Shown here one piece after another: positions 29,568 through 39,600 of a DNA stretch of 43,089 nt. Numbering within the stretch: the stretch's first letter is position 1; every line of letters begins with the position of its first letter. The notes under the pieces were generated by a model. It saw only the letters and a list, made by a program, of their open reading frames with translations, did not search any database and was not told the DNA's origin. A program made the position numbers and the translations under genes. This stretch comes from an uncultured Bacteroidales bacterium (GTDB taxonomy: Bacteria; Bacteroidota; Bacteroidia; Bacteroidales; Paludibacteraceae), in NCBI GenBank assembly GCA_902765485.1, contig CACWZZ010000017.1, positions 1 through 43,089 of the forward strand. Reading direction: 5' to 3'.

Positions 29568-31217
29568 ATGGCAACAAAACACTATTTTTCGTATTTGCAC
29601 GACACTATGACACGCCGCTGGGGCTGCCTGGCACTCCAGGATTTGGACGGCGTGAATAAATATACTTATGCAGAGTTGGCAGCCGCGATGGCTAAACTGC
29701 ATATCACATGGCGGGAGTTGGGCATCAAAGAGGGCGATAAGATCGCGCTCTGTGGTCGTAACTGCGCAAACTGGGGACTGCTCTTCCTTGCAGCAGAGAG
29801 CTACAAGGCTGTCGTAGTAAGTATCCTGCCGGATTTCACGGCTGAAGGTATTTATGCGCTCGTTGATCACTCGGAGGCAAGTCTGCTCTATGTGGGTCCG
29901 AACGTGAAGAAAAAGATTGACACCAAGCAGATGAAGGGTCTGAAGGCGACGATCTTCATGGACGATTTCACTATTGTGGACGCAGACGAAAAGACCGCTA
30001 AAGCATATTCAGGCGTAGATGCTGCGTTTGCAAAAGCATATCCGAATGGCGTTAAATTAGAGGATTTGAGTCTGCCGACCGACAATCTGGACGAATTGGC
30101 AGTAATCAACTATACTTCCGGTTCGACCGGAAACCCGAAAGGTGTAATGTTGAGCCATCTGAACCTCTCCGGAAACGTGGACTTTGCTTCGCATCGTATC
30201 CCGCATAAACCGGGTGACCGCGTGCTTTCTATGCTTCCGATCGCTCACATGTTCGGACTGATGTTCGAGTTCCTCTATCAGGTATGCGAGGGCGCAGAGA
30301 CGTATTTCCTGACCCAAGCACCGACGCCGACCGTGCTGATGAAAGCGTTCGCACAAGTGCAGCCGTTCATGATTCTTACGGTGCCTTTGGTAATCGAGAA
30401 GATCGTGAAGAAAGGTGTACTGCCGAAGATCAGCAGCCCAATGATGAAAGTGCTCTGGAAGACTCCGGGTATCAACCGTCTCATCCGCGGCAAGGTCAAA
30501 GAGGGACTCGACAAGACTTTCGGTGGCAAGTTGCGTTACCTGATTATCGGTGGCGCAGCCCTCAACGGCGAAGTGGAGCAAGTGCTGCATGATATCAAAT
30601 ATCAATACTGCGTGGGTTATGGTATGACCGAGTGTGCTCCGTTGATCAGTTACGAAGACTGGTGGGCATATAAGTTCCACAGCTGCGGAAAAGACCTGCC
30701 GCAATGCCGCGTGCGCATTGATAGCGAGGACCCGATTCACAAGGACGGAGAGATTCAAGTGAAGGGCGTGAACGTCATGATGGGTTACTACAAGAATGAA
30801 GAGGCAACCAAGGCAGTCTTCACGAAAGACGGCTGGATGCGTACCGGAGACCTCGGTGTGCTCGACAAAGAGGGAAATATCTTCATCCACGGTCGTTCGA
30901 AAAACATGATCCTTGGTCCTTCCGGTCAGAATATCTATCCGGAGGAGCTGGAGGACAAGCTGAACTCGATGCCTTGCGTAGTAGAATCCATTGTTGTAGA
31001 TCGCGACCATAAGCTGGTAGCTCTCGTCTTCCCGGATACCTCCGCAGAAGGCAAGAAACTGCTGGGCACAAAGTCTCTGACGCAACTGATGGAGGAGAAT
31101 CGCGTAGCAGTGAACCGCGATCTGCCGCAATACAGCCAGATCAGCGCAATAGAATTAGTCGCTTCGGAGTTTGAGAAGACGCCGAAACGGTCTATCAAAC
31201 GCTACCTCTACAAGTAA
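29568..31217 (+). CDS. Long-chain acyl-CoA synthetase (AMP-forming)
   Basis: The 549-residue complete ANL ligase activates fatty acids to acyl-CoA. It shows the P-loop-like YTSGSTGNPKGVMLSH, the A5 region YGMTECAPL, the hinge GWMRTGDLG and the C-terminal lid ILGPSGQNIYPEELE ending FEKTPKRSIKRYLYK. Residues 1-60 form the usual N-terminal domain (EGDKIALCGRNCANWGLLFLA). It is closely related to the ligase at 31461 and to the partial one at the window start. It has its own promoter with a candidate TetR operator and is followed by an intrinsic terminator (31237-31266), so it is monocistronic. Confidence 0.94.
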   Translation: MATKHYFSYLHDTMTRRWGCLALQDLDGVNKYTYAELAAAMAKLHITWRELGIKEGDKIALCGRNCANWGLLFLAAESYKAVVVSILPDFTAEGIYALVDHSEASLLYVGPNVKKKIDTKQMKGLKATIFMDDFTIVDADEKTAKAYSGVDAAFAKAYPNGVKLEDLSLPTDNLDELAVINYTSGSTGNPKGVMLSHLNLSGNVDFASHRIPHKPGDRVLSMLPIAHMFGLMFEFLYQVCEGAETYFLTQAPTPTVLMKAFAQVQPFMILTVPLVIEKIVKKGVLPKISSPMMKVLWKTPGINRLIRGKVKEGLDKTFGGKLRYLIIGGAALNGEVEQVLHDIKYQYCVGYGMTECAPLISYEDWWAYKFHSCGKDLPQCRVRIDSEDPIHKDGEIQVKGVNVMMGYYKNEEATKAVFTKDGWMRTGDLGVLDKEGNIFIHGRSKNMILGPSGQNIYPEELEDKLNSMPCVVESIVVDRDHKLVALVFPDTSAEGKKLLGTKSLTQLMEENRVAVNRDLPQYSQISAIELVASEFEKTPKRSIKRYLYK

Positions 31218-31236
31218 TTGTACAGGCAGCACCCCG

Positions 31237-31266
31237 CATTGCGGAGTGGTTACCGCAATGTTTTTT
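31237..31266 (+). terminator. Intrinsic terminator after the first complete ligase gene
   Basis: Stem CATTGCGG/CCGCAATG with an eight-base loop and six T residues. Confidence 0.88.
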
Positions 31267-31290
31267 CTAATAAAAGTGAGTAAGTAGATG

Positions 31291-31346
31291 GATCCCTTCG
31301 GGGATCGAAGCAAGTGCCCGACTGTGAAGCCGGCGCTTGTTTTTTT
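31291..31346 (+). terminator. Second hairpin pair and terminator between the ligase genes
   Basis: GATCCC-TTCG-GGGATC (31291-31306) is a stable UUCG-type hairpin. It is followed by CAAGTGCC/GGCGCTTG (31311-31318, 31332-31339) and a seven-T tract. It may be a back-up terminator or the end of a small RNA; no promoter is seen between 31267 and 31290. Confidence 0.75.
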
Positions 31347-31407
31347 ATATGGCGAATAGTTCTTCTATGGATTTTGTAGTCGATTTATTCACAAAAACGC
31401 TATTAAA

Positions 31408-31439
31408 TTTGCATATATGCAATATTTTTTGTAATTTTG
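31408..31439 (+). promoter_or_regulatory. Promoter of the second complete ligase gene
   Basis: TTTGCATATATG (31408) and TAATTTTG (31432-31439) with a 20-base spacer. The -33 element is part of a perfect TTGCATATATGCAA palindrome, which could also bind a regulator. Confidence 0.85.
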
Positions 31440-31460
31440 CACCGCAAAATTGTTTGGCGT

Positions 31461-33101
31461 ATGAATAAGCACTATTTGAATTATCTGACAGATGTGATGT
31501 CGCTACAGTGGAATGACCCTGCTTTGACGGACTACAACGAGGAGCACGAATACACCTTTGGTGAGTTGGCAATCGAGATGCTTCGTCTGCATGTGCTCTT
31601 TGAGCAACTGGGGATTAAGAAAGGCGACAAGATCGCTTTGGCGGGACGTAACTGCGCTAACTGGGCAGTGGCGTATCTGGCTATCGCTGCGTATGAAGGT
31701 GTGTGCGTCAGTATTCTGCAGGATTTCACGGCAGAGGATATAGCGCACCTGCTGGAACATTCAGATAGCGAACTCCTTTTCGTCGGTCCGTATGTATGGA
31801 AAGAGTTGCAAAACCAGAAGATGCCGGCGAAACTGAAGGCGGCGCTTTCGCTGGAAGACTGGCGTCCGCTGTTTGCAGCGGAAGGTGTTTCCGTGCCGGA
31901 TAGCAAGGCTTGGGATGCAGCCTATAAAGCCAAGTATCCGCATGGCATTGAGCCGGAGGATGTATCTTTTACCGCGGATCCCGATATTCTCTCGCTGATC
32001 AATTATACTTCCGGCTCTACCGGAAGTCCGAAAGGTGTGATGCTGAACGGTCGTTCGCTGAGCAATAATGTGGAAGTGGGCATGAAGATGCTGCCTGTTG
32101 ACCCGGGTCAGAGGCTGGTGTCCATGTTGCCGCTGGCACACATGTTCGGACAGATTTGCGAACTACTCTACCCGCTTTGCTCGGGTACGCATATTTATTT
32201 CCTGACCAAAAGCCCCACTCCTTCTATCCTGCTCAAAGCGATGAAGGATGTTCAGCCTTATCTGGTAGTGACGGTTCCTTTGGTAATCGAGAAGATCTAT
32301 AAGCAGAAGCTTGATCCGACGCTGAGCAAATGGGCTATTCGTTCGTTCTGGAATGTGCCGATTATCGGCGATTTGCTCAAAAGCCGCGTCAAGAGCGGTC
32401 TTCGCAACGCCTTCGGCGGCAAGTTGCGCTATTTCATCTGCGGCGGAGCTGCGATGAATCCGGTGGTGGAGAAATGTCTGATGGACATCCATTTCCCGCT
32501 TTCCATCGGTTACGGTATGACGGAGTGCGGACCGCTGATCGGCGGCAATCCGCCTAAGTATTTCAAGGCGCGTACGGGTGGTGTGCCGGTAATGAATATG
32601 GAGGTTAAGATCGATGAACCGAATCAAGCAGGTATCGGAGAGATCCTCGTGAAAGGCGAGAATGTGATGATGGGTTATTACAAGAACCCCGAAGCGACGG
32701 CCGCTGCGTTTACGGAAGACGGTTGGCTGCGTACCGGTGACCTCGGACGACTCGACAAGAAAAAGAATATCTATATCAAGGGTCGCTGCAAGACCATGTT
32801 CCTCGGTGCATCGGGTCAGAATATCTATCCGGAGGAGATAGAGGACAAGTTGAATAATCAAGAGGCAGTGGGTGAGTCGCTGATCGTAGAGCGCGACGGC
32901 AAGTTGGTAGCTCTGGTATTCCCGGATGAGACTCTGACCAAACGAATGACCCTCGCTGAGATTCAGGCACTTATGCGTGCTAATCTGGAGAAACTGAACA
33001 GTCTGATTCCTTCCTATAGCCGCGTGGCGAATATCGAGGTGCAAGACAAGCCTTTCGAGAAGACGCCGAAGCGGTCCATCAAACGGTTCCTGTATAAGTA
33101 A
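31461..33101 (+). CDS. Long-chain acyl-CoA synthetase (AMP-forming), second complete paralogue
   Basis: The 546-residue ANL ligase has the motifs YTSGSTGSPKGVMLNG, GYGMTECGPLIGG, GWLRTGDLG, MFLGASGQNIYPEEIE and the final FEKTPKRSIKRFLYK. It differs from its neighbour mainly in the central acyl-binding region (PPKYFKARTGGVPVMNMEVKIDEPNQAGIGEIL). That suggests different substrate preference. ATG 31461 is chosen because the ATG at 31437 lies within the -7 box. Its stop shares a base with the start of the EamA transporter gene (TAATG), so the two are cotranscribed. Confidence 0.94.
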   Translation: MNKHYLNYLTDVMSLQWNDPALTDYNEEHEYTFGELAIEMLRLHVLFEQLGIKKGDKIALAGRNCANWAVAYLAIAAYEGVCVSILQDFTAEDIAHLLEHSDSELLFVGPYVWKELQNQKMPAKLKAALSLEDWRPLFAAEGVSVPDSKAWDAAYKAKYPHGIEPEDVSFTADPDILSLINYTSGSTGSPKGVMLNGRSLSNNVEVGMKMLPVDPGQRLVSMLPLAHMFGQICELLYPLCSGTHIYFLTKSPTPSILLKAMKDVQPYLVVTVPLVIEKIYKQKLDPTLSKWAIRSFWNVPIIGDLLKSRVKSGLRNAFGGKLRYFICGGAAMNPVVEKCLMDIHFPLSIGYGMTECGPLIGGNPPKYFKARTGGVPVMNMEVKIDEPNQAGIGEILVKGENVMMGYYKNPEATAAAFTEDGWLRTGDLGRLDKKKNIYIKGRCKTMFLGASGQNIYPEEIEDKLNNQEAVGESLIVERDGKLVALVFPDETLTKRMTLAEIQALMRANLEKLNSLIPSYSRVANIEVQDKPFEKTPKRSIKRFLYK

Positions 33102-34054
33102 TGTGGGTTATTCTGGCGTTTGTCTCGGCGCTCTGCCTGGGATTTTACGACATCAGTAAGAAGATTGCGCTGCGGGATAATTCCGTGGTGGATGTGTTGA
33201 CGGCGAGTGTGTTGATCTCGTCGGGTATATTGGTTGTGCCGCTGTTGCTTTCGCGCCTTGCGCCGGAGGCGATGAGCGGAACACTTTTCTATGTGCCGCA
33301 AATGGGTTGGCAGGGCCATCTGCTGACCACCATCAAATCCATAATTGTGCTCAGCAGCTGGGTGTTTGCTTATATCGCGTTGAAACATCTGCCGATCTCT
33401 ATTGTGAGTCCTTGGCAAGCGACTCGCCCTATGTGGACGCTTATCGGCGCGCTACTGATCTTCGGCGAGCGGCTCAATTCCTGGCAATGGGCGGGAGTCA
33501 TTTTGGCGATCGCTACTATCTTCATTCTTTCGTTCTTCAACGGCGGTAATCGGAAGAAGGAGCTGTTGGGCAAAGCCAGAATCAGCCGTTTGAGCCATGA
33601 GCCGAATGCCAAATACTATCTGTGTCTTGCTTTGGCAATCCTGATCGGAGCGGCTTCGGGTCTGTATGACAAATATATGATGCGGCATTTTGATCATAAT
33701 GCCGTGCAGGTGTATTACACGCTTTATCAGGGTATTTTGATGACTTTGCTGTGCTATATTCACCACGCGCGTCATGGCACGCGCCCCACTCTACACGGCG
33801 GAAAAAACGGTCTTGCGCTAGTTGCTATTCCGTTGATTTCGGTTTTTCTAGTGATGAGCGATAATGTCTATATGCTGGCACTTCAGGATCCGGATTCTAT
33901 GATTGCTGTGGTTTCCACTATCCGCCGCGGCGGAACAGTCATCGGCTTTGCGTACGGACTGATATTCCTAAAAGAACAGGATCCTTGGAAAAAGATCCTG
34001 TCCATGATCGGCATTCTCGCCGGTTTAATTTGTCTGGCGATCGGGTCGCTATAG
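33101..34054 (+). CDS. EamA/DMT-superfamily membrane transporter
   Basis: The 317-residue integral membrane protein has about ten hydrophobic segments in two EamA-like halves. The first starts WVILAFVSALCLGFYDISKKIALRDN and includes ISIVSPWQATRPMWTLIGALLIFGERL; the second includes YLCLALAILIGAASGLYDKYMM and AVVSTIRRGGTVIGFAYGLIFLKEQ. Drug/metabolite transporters of this type export or exchange small metabolites; the substrate is unknown. It is translationally coupled to the acyl-CoA synthetase gene and ends 15 bases from the convergent hppA stop, with no clear terminator in the gap. Confidence 0.9.
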   Translation: MWVILAFVSALCLGFYDISKKIALRDNSVVDVLTASVLISSGILVVPLLLSRLAPEAMSGTLFYVPQMGWQGHLLTTIKSIIVLSSWVFAYIALKHLPISIVSPWQATRPMWTLIGALLIFGERLNSWQWAGVILAIATIFILSFFNGGNRKKELLGKARISRLSHEPNAKYYLCLALAILIGAASGLYDKYMMRHFDHNAVQVYYTLYQGILMTLLCYIHHARHGTRPTLHGGKNGLALVAIPLISVFLVMSDNVYMLALQDPDSMIAVVSTIRRGGTVIGFAYGLIFLKEQDPWKKILSMIGILAGLICLAIGSL

Positions 34055-34068
34055 ATTCTCAAACCGTA

Positions 34069-36282
34069 TTATAGTAAGTGGTAACTTACTGTCAATCCAG
34101 CCATTACGATAGAAACCATTGACATGAGTTTGATCAGGATATTCAAACTCGGTCCCGACGTATCTTTGAACGGATCGCCAACCGTGTCTCCCACAACGGT
34201 TGCTTTATGGCAGTCCGATCCTTTGCCTCCGAAATGACCTTCTTCCACATATTTCTTGGCATTGTCCCAAGCACCTCCGGCATTCGCCATGAAGACCGCC
34301 AATACAAATCCGGTAGCTAATCCTCCAATGAGCAGACCCATTACGCCGGCTACGCCCAGCAGCAGACCTGTGAGGATCGGTACAATAATTGCCAGAATGG
34401 ACGGAAGTAGCATTTCACGCTGTGCACCTTTGGTAGAGATTGCCACGCAGCGTGCGTAGTCCGGATCGGCTTTGCCTTCGAGTATGCCTTTGATCGTCTG
34501 GAACTGGCGGCGCACTTCTTCCACCATCTTCTGTGCGGCACGTCCGACTGCGTTCATCGTGAGACCGCAGAAGAGGAACGCCATCATAGAGCCGATGAAG
34601 ATTCCCACAAGCACAATCGGGTTCATCAGATTGACATTGTATGCGTCCATGAAGTCCACGAGTGTCGCTTTGGCTGCTTCCACTCCGTTCGGGAGCGCTT
34701 CTCCCGTGCGGATGAGAGCAATCTTGATCTCCTCTACATAAGAAGCCAAGAGCGCGAGTGCAGTTAGAGCTGCTGAACCGATGGCGAAGCCTTTTCCGGT
34801 AGCGGCGGTCGTGTTTCCGAGCGCGTCCAGCGCGTCTGTACGCTGACGAACCTCTGCAGGCAGACCAGACATCTCAGCGTTGCCACCGGCGTTGTCCGCA
34901 ATCGGTCCGTACGCGTCTGTAGCCAAGGTGATTCCAAGGGTGGAGAGCATTCCGACAGCGGCAATTCCGATGCCGTAGAGACCCATCGAAAGGTTCTCTG
35001 CGCTAAACTCTATATGGAAGCCGTTCGCGCAGAGGTACGCCAATATGATTGCTACGCCGACGGTTATTACCGGAATCGCCGTGGAGAGCATTCCGAGACC
35101 TAAGCCGCTGATAATCACCGTGGCAGGACCTGTTTGCGAGCTCTCGCTCACTTTTCGTGTCGGTTCATAACTCTGCGAGGTATAATACTCCGTGCTCTGG
35201 CCGATGATGACTCCTGCGAGCAGACCGACTACAACGGAAAGCGATACTTGCCACCATTGGCTGGTCTCCGTTCCGAAGAGCCATGCGAAAATGCCGAATG
35301 TAGCTACGGCGATCAGGCAAGCCGCTGTGTTGGTGCCGATAGAGAGCGCACGGAGAAGTTCCTTCATGCCTGCTCCTTCTTTGGTGCGCACGAGGTATAT
35401 TCCGATGATAGAGAGCAGCACGCCGCAGGCCGCTATGAGCGAAGGAGCGAGGACGGCTTTCATCTGCATTCCTTCGACAGCGGAAGTAGCAAAAGCGGAA
35501 GCGCCCAGAGCCATCGTAGCGAGGATGGATCCAGCGTACGATTCGTATAGATCGGCCCCCATTCCGGCGACGTCTCCCACGTTGTCTCCTACGTTGTCCG
35601 CAATCGTAGCAGGGTTGCGCGGGTCGTCCTCCGGGATGTTATATTCCGTCTTGCCGACGAGATCTGCTCCGACGTCCGCTGCTTTGGTGTAGATACCACC
35701 TCCGACGCGTGCAAAGAGCGCCTGGGTAGAAGCACCCATTCCGAAGGTCAGCATCGTGGTAGTTATCGTGATCAGGTCTCCTTCTGCTCCAACTAAGGCT
35801 AAGAGTCCTGTTTTCTGGAGGATCAGGAACCATCCGGCTATGTCAAGCAGAGCAAGTCCGACTACGGTCAGACCCATTACCGCTCCGCTACGGAAAGCTA
35901 CTTGCAGTCCGGCGTTGAGACTTCCGCGCGCCGCGTTCGCAGTACGTGCCGAAGCGTACGTGGCAGTCTTCATTCCGAAGAATCCAGCCAAACCGGAGAA
36001 GAAACCGCCGGTAAGGAAAGCGAACCAAACGATACCGTTCTGGAGATTGAAATACGCCATCACAGCAAAAATGATAGCGAGGACGACGAACACGATCGTC
36101 ACTACTTTGTACTGCTGTTTCAGATACGCCATAGCACCCTTGCGGACATGCGAAGCGATCTTCTTCATCAGGTCGGTTCCCTCATCCTTGCTCAGCATGG
36201 AGCGATAGAAATAATAGGCAAAACCGAGTGCTAAAATCGATGCCGCCAAAACGACGTACATCATACTTGTAACATCTGTCAT
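34069..36282 (-). CDS. hppA: Membrane-bound ion-pumping pyrophosphatase (Na+ and/or H+)
   Basis: This enzyme couples PPi hydrolysis to Na+ and/or H+ export across the inner membrane. The 737-residue protein has about 16 hydrophobic segments and the PPi-binding signature [45 protein letters not shown]. The C-terminal [13 protein letters not shown] and [18 protein letters not shown] complete the active site. The segment [16 protein letters not shown] has Ala where K+-independent enzymes have Lys, so this is a K+-dependent type; related Bacteroides enzymes pump Na+, some with H+. The leftward promoter is at 36321-36351. It pairs logically with the PPi-linked ppdK gene 5.5 kb away. Confidence 0.96.
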   Translation of the reverse strand: MTDVTSMMYVVLAASILALGFAYYFYRSMLSKDEGTDLMKKIASHVRKGAMAYLKQQYKVVTIVFVVLAIIFAVMAYFNLQNGIVWFAFLTGGFFSGLAGFFGMKTATYASARTANAARGSLNAGLQVAFRSGAVMGLTVVGLALLDIAGWFLILQKTGLLALVGAEGDLITITTTMLTFGMGASTQALFARVGGGIYTKAADVGADLVGKTEYNIPEDDPRNPATIADNVGDNVGDVAGMGADLYESYAGSILATMALGASAFATSAVEGMQMKAVLAPSLIAACGVLLSIIGIYLVRTKEGAGMKELLRALSIGTNTAACLIAVATFGIFAWLFGTETSQWWQVSLSVVVGLLAGVIIGQSTEYYTSQSYEPTRKVSESSQTGPATVIISGLGLGMLSTAIPVITVGVAIILAYLCANGFHIEFSAENLSMGLYGIGIAAVGMLSTLGITLATDAYGPIADNAGGNAEMSGLPAEVRQRTDALDALGNTTAATGKGFAIGSAALTALALLASYVEEIKIALIRTGEALPNGVEAAKATLVDFMDAYNVNLMNPIVLVGIFIGSMMAFLFCGLTMNAVGRAAQKMVEEVRRQFQTIKGILEGKADPDYARCVAISTKGAQREMLLPSILAIIVPILTGLLLGVAGVMGLLIGGLATGFVLAVFMANAGGAWDNAKKYVEEGHFGGKGSDCHKATVVGDTVGDPFKDTSGPSLNILIKLMSMVSIVMAGLTVSYHLL

Positions 36283-36320
36283 AAAATTGTGTTTTTGTAT
36301 TTAAGGTTATTTTGCGGGTG

Positions 36321-36351
36321 CAAAATTACTGCTTTTTTATGATATATGCAA
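36321..36351 (-). promoter_or_regulatory. hppA promoter
   Basis: On the minus strand TTGCATATATC (-33) and TAATTTTG (-7, 36328-36321) are separated by 20 bases. The ATG is at 36282. Confidence 0.87.
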
Positions 36352-36387
36352 GAGAATACGCTTTTTTTGCAAAAAATCTTACGTTGA

Positions 36388-36434
36388 TAGTGATTCGAAA
36401 GTGATTCGAAAGTGATTTTATAGTGATTTTATAG
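36388..36434. repeat. Short tandem repeats of AGTGATT upstream of hppA
   Basis: Ten-base units: AGTGATTCGA twice, then near-copies of AGTGATTTTAT twice. They lie between two minus-strand promoters. Confidence 0.85.
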
Positions 36435-36448
36435 CAAAGTACCACGAT

Positions 36449-36492
36449 TATCACACACTTATCTCACACTTATCTCACACTTATCACGCACT
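36449..36492. repeat. 11-base tandem repeat, four copies, upstream of hppA
   Basis: TATCACACACT, TATCTCACACT, TATCTCACACT and TATCACGCACT stand head to tail. The period is 11 bases, close to one DNA turn, which would suit cooperative protein binding. Confidence 0.9.
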
Positions 36493-36524
36493 AATTTGGG
36501 GGAAGAATTTAAGAAAATCAAGAA

Positions 36525-36552
36525 TCCGCCATGCATAGGCGGACAGTTTTTT
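36525..36552. terminator. Hairpin with T-tract in the hppA/cargo-protein gap
   Basis: TCCGCC/GGCGGA with an ATGCATA loop is followed on the + strand by CAG and TTTTTT. No + strand transcript upstream is known to need it. On the minus strand it falls in the leader of the transcript from 36564. Confidence 0.5.
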
Positions 36553-36563
36553 GAATGTGAGTG

Positions 36564-36595
36564 CAAAGATACAACAAATTTTTGATATATGCAAA
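36564..36595 (-). promoter_or_regulatory. Additional leftward promoter, distal to hppA
   Basis: On the minus strand TTTGCATATATC (-33) and TATCTTTG (-7, 36571-36564) are separated by 20 bases. It would transcribe through a 25-codon ORF (36533-36459, MHGGFLIFLNSSPKLV...) and the tandem repeats towards hppA. Confidence 0.75.
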
Positions 36596-36624
36596 TTTTT
36601 GTGGAAAAAAAATGGGAAAAAATA

Positions 36625-36656
36625 TTTGCATATGTGAAATAATTTTTGTAATTTTG
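36625..36656 (+). promoter_or_regulatory. Promoter of the T9SS cargo gene
   Basis: TTTGCATATGTG (36625) and TAATTTTG (36649-36656), 20-base spacer. ATG follows at 36673. It is back to back with the leftward promoter at 36564-36595. Confidence 0.86.
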
Positions 36657-36672
36657 TGGCGAAATTGAATAG

Positions 36673-39600
36673 ATGAAGAAGATTTGGCACATAGTATTAT
36701 GTTTGCAGTTAGCGATACAGGTTGCTGCGCAAAATGGGAGTGTACAGGCCGTAGCGCAGGATGGGAGTATGCAGACGGCAGCAGGACGGGATTTCTATTT
36801 CACTCTGTTAGACCATTGGGGTTGGAGCGGCAATTCTGCTGCGCAGCCGATCAAGTACGTGGGAATTAGCATTTATGCCGTTGAAGATGCCGACATCACT
36901 TTCTCCACTCCTCTTACCGCAAGCGCCTCCATACCCAGCAACAGATTGCATGTCGATGCCGGCTGGAATACATTAAGCAGTTTCGCATATCCGGACCAAT
37001 TGGTACTACAAGGCGTCAGCATCCATTCGACAGGCGACATCTATGTAGATATTTGGGTTCACGGCGGAACATCGTCCGACCAGAGTGTCCTTCTGCCCAA
37101 ACATTTATTAGGCAAACGCTATATGACGCAAGGCATACCGGGTTCGCTGATCATAGCCGGAGACGGAACTCCCACTCCCACCTATTCCCAGTTTACGGTC
37201 ATCGGAACAGAAGACGGGACGAGCGTGTCTGTTACTCCCCGCGTGAACATGGTATGCCGCAGCAGAAGCGATACCCTGATAAATGCCGGACAGGTGTACA
37301 CGACCTCCATCCAAGAAAACGAAGTGCTGCTATTCCAGCCGGAAAACTACAGCCACGACATAAGCGGAACGATCGTTGAATCGGACAAAGCGACGGCAGT
37401 ATTCCAAGGCAACAACCTCACCCGTTTTCCTGCTGATGTCAACTGGGCGGACTACACATGGGAACAGGCGCGCCCGACCGAGGCATGGGGCAAAGAGTTC
37501 ATCGTCGCCGGGACAGGACGGCTCGTAGAAAAAGCCTTCGCCATAACCGCCTGGGAGGACAACACCCAAGTGGAGTTTTATATCTACAGCATGCGCTACA
37601 AGACCGTCACTCTCAACCGCGGAGAGACTGCTTGGGGAGGAGAAAACATCAGCGGTTACGGAGGTTTAGGAACAGAATATATCAAATCCGACAAACCCGT
37701 CTGCTGCTATATGTACACCACCGGTTGCACCCAAAACAACGACAAAGGCGATCCTGCGATGGCGGAAATACTGCCGGTTGACCACATGGCGACCGAAGCA
37801 CGCTGGGGTTTGATACAGACCAACGACAACACTCCGTACACCAACACCCTGCTCGTCACGACACGCGAGGGCAACGAGGACAAGGTCACATTCAACAACA
37901 AAACACTCAACGAATACAGCAGCCAAAACGGCGTAGAGACCTATTCCATCTACGGCTACACCACGTACGAAATCCCCCATTCCGTAAGCGGACACCTCAC
38001 TACGTCGGGCGAGGGTTTTAGCGCCTATGTCGTTCGCGTAGGCAAGACCGCGGAAGCCGCGACATTCAATGTGACTTTGCCTAATCCTGTGGTGGAGCCG
38101 GAGGAGTTGTGTATGGACGGGAAATTGCTGTTCCGAGAGGATTTCGGAGGAAACGATGTGAATGATCCGGTCGTAAGCCACACGCCTGTAGAAGGCATGA
38201 GTTACACACAGATTTATGCGTTGGAGCCGGGTCCGACCGGCAGTATGGGAGCCGGACGATACCTGGTAAGCAAAGAAGGATACCGCAATTCTACGTATTC
38301 GAATTATTCCGTATGGCATATAATGGACGACCACACATATCCGGACGACAAAACGCGCGGGTATATGATGGAGGTGGACGGGAAAGGCGGTCAGGCAGCG
38401 TTCTACCGAACAACTCTGACCGGATTATGTGCGGGTTCGCGCATGAGTTTTAGTGCCTATATCGCCAACCTGACGACCGCGGGTCAGTATAATGGCTGGC
38501 GAAACGACAGAGGTTATGTGCATCCCAAACTGCTATTTGTCATCCGAGACATTCAGACCGGCGATATTATCGCCCAACAAGGGACCGACACCATCAGCCA
38601 CGACTGGAACAACTATCCGAAGCCATGGCGCGAGTCTGCCGAATGGCAGCTGGTAGGTATGAACTTCACGATCCCGGACGGTACCGATGATATCGAACTG
38701 AGCATATACAATAACGCCAACGGCGAGGCAGCCGGGAATGATTTTGCGCTGGACGACATCGAGATCCGTCTGTGCGCTCCGGCAGTAGAGATTGCAGCTC
38801 CTGACAGCGTTTGTATCAATACGAAGGTGAGTCTGCGTGCCGAGATGGAGAACGACGGTACATTCAAAGAACCGCTGCAATACAAGTGGTATTTTTCCGC
38901 GGACAGTTTGAATTGGGAGCCGGTGAATGACGGGAACGGGCAAGAGTTGAGATTGAAAGCGAAACCGAAACACAGCGGTTGGTACCGCGTGGCAGTAGCC
39001 GGTGCCGGCGGTCTGGACAGCGAGAACTGCCGTTCGCTGAGCGAGCCTTTTAAGCTGCATGTGATCGAAGAATGTCCGCCGATTCTATGTCCGGAAGGCG
39101 TGCTGCTGAAACATGACGAGGTCGGCGGAACGGTGACCAATTGGAACGGCGAGATAACGGATATATGCGCCAATATGGATCTGTCGTTTATCGTGAACAT
39201 GCCTTCTCCGCATGACCCGACCCGACTGATGATCCGTATAACAGACAGCGGGAGCGGCAACGAATTGCGGGCATATGACACGGGCGATATACCGTCCGAT
39301 TCGCTGCAAGTGGGTACTACTTTCACGGTACCGGAAGGCGTGCAAGGAGTTCAAGGGAGTATCAGCCAAAACGGCGGAATGGGTGGTTTTTCGATTGAGA
39401 ATACAGAAGTACGGCTATGCATGGAGCCTATTCGCATCACAAGCAACAGCCCTGCATGTCGCAAGAAACGGCATGTATTCCGAGGCGTTTATGAGAACTA
39501 CGGGACTCTGGCAAGCCCAGAGTTCCGATGGGAGTTTTCGACGGATAGCGCGACTTGGACGATTGTGCAGGAGGGCGCAACGCAGAACTATACTATTCCG

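Noticed and set aside
31291-31346. Independent small RNA gene between the two ligases
   Set aside because: Hairpins and a terminator are present but no promoter box lies upstream within the gap; a tandem terminator is the simpler reading.
30057-33044. Long minus-strand frames opposite the two acyl-CoA synthetases
   Set aside because: They recur at the same positions opposite both paralogues, as expected from shared codon usage, and carry no domain features.
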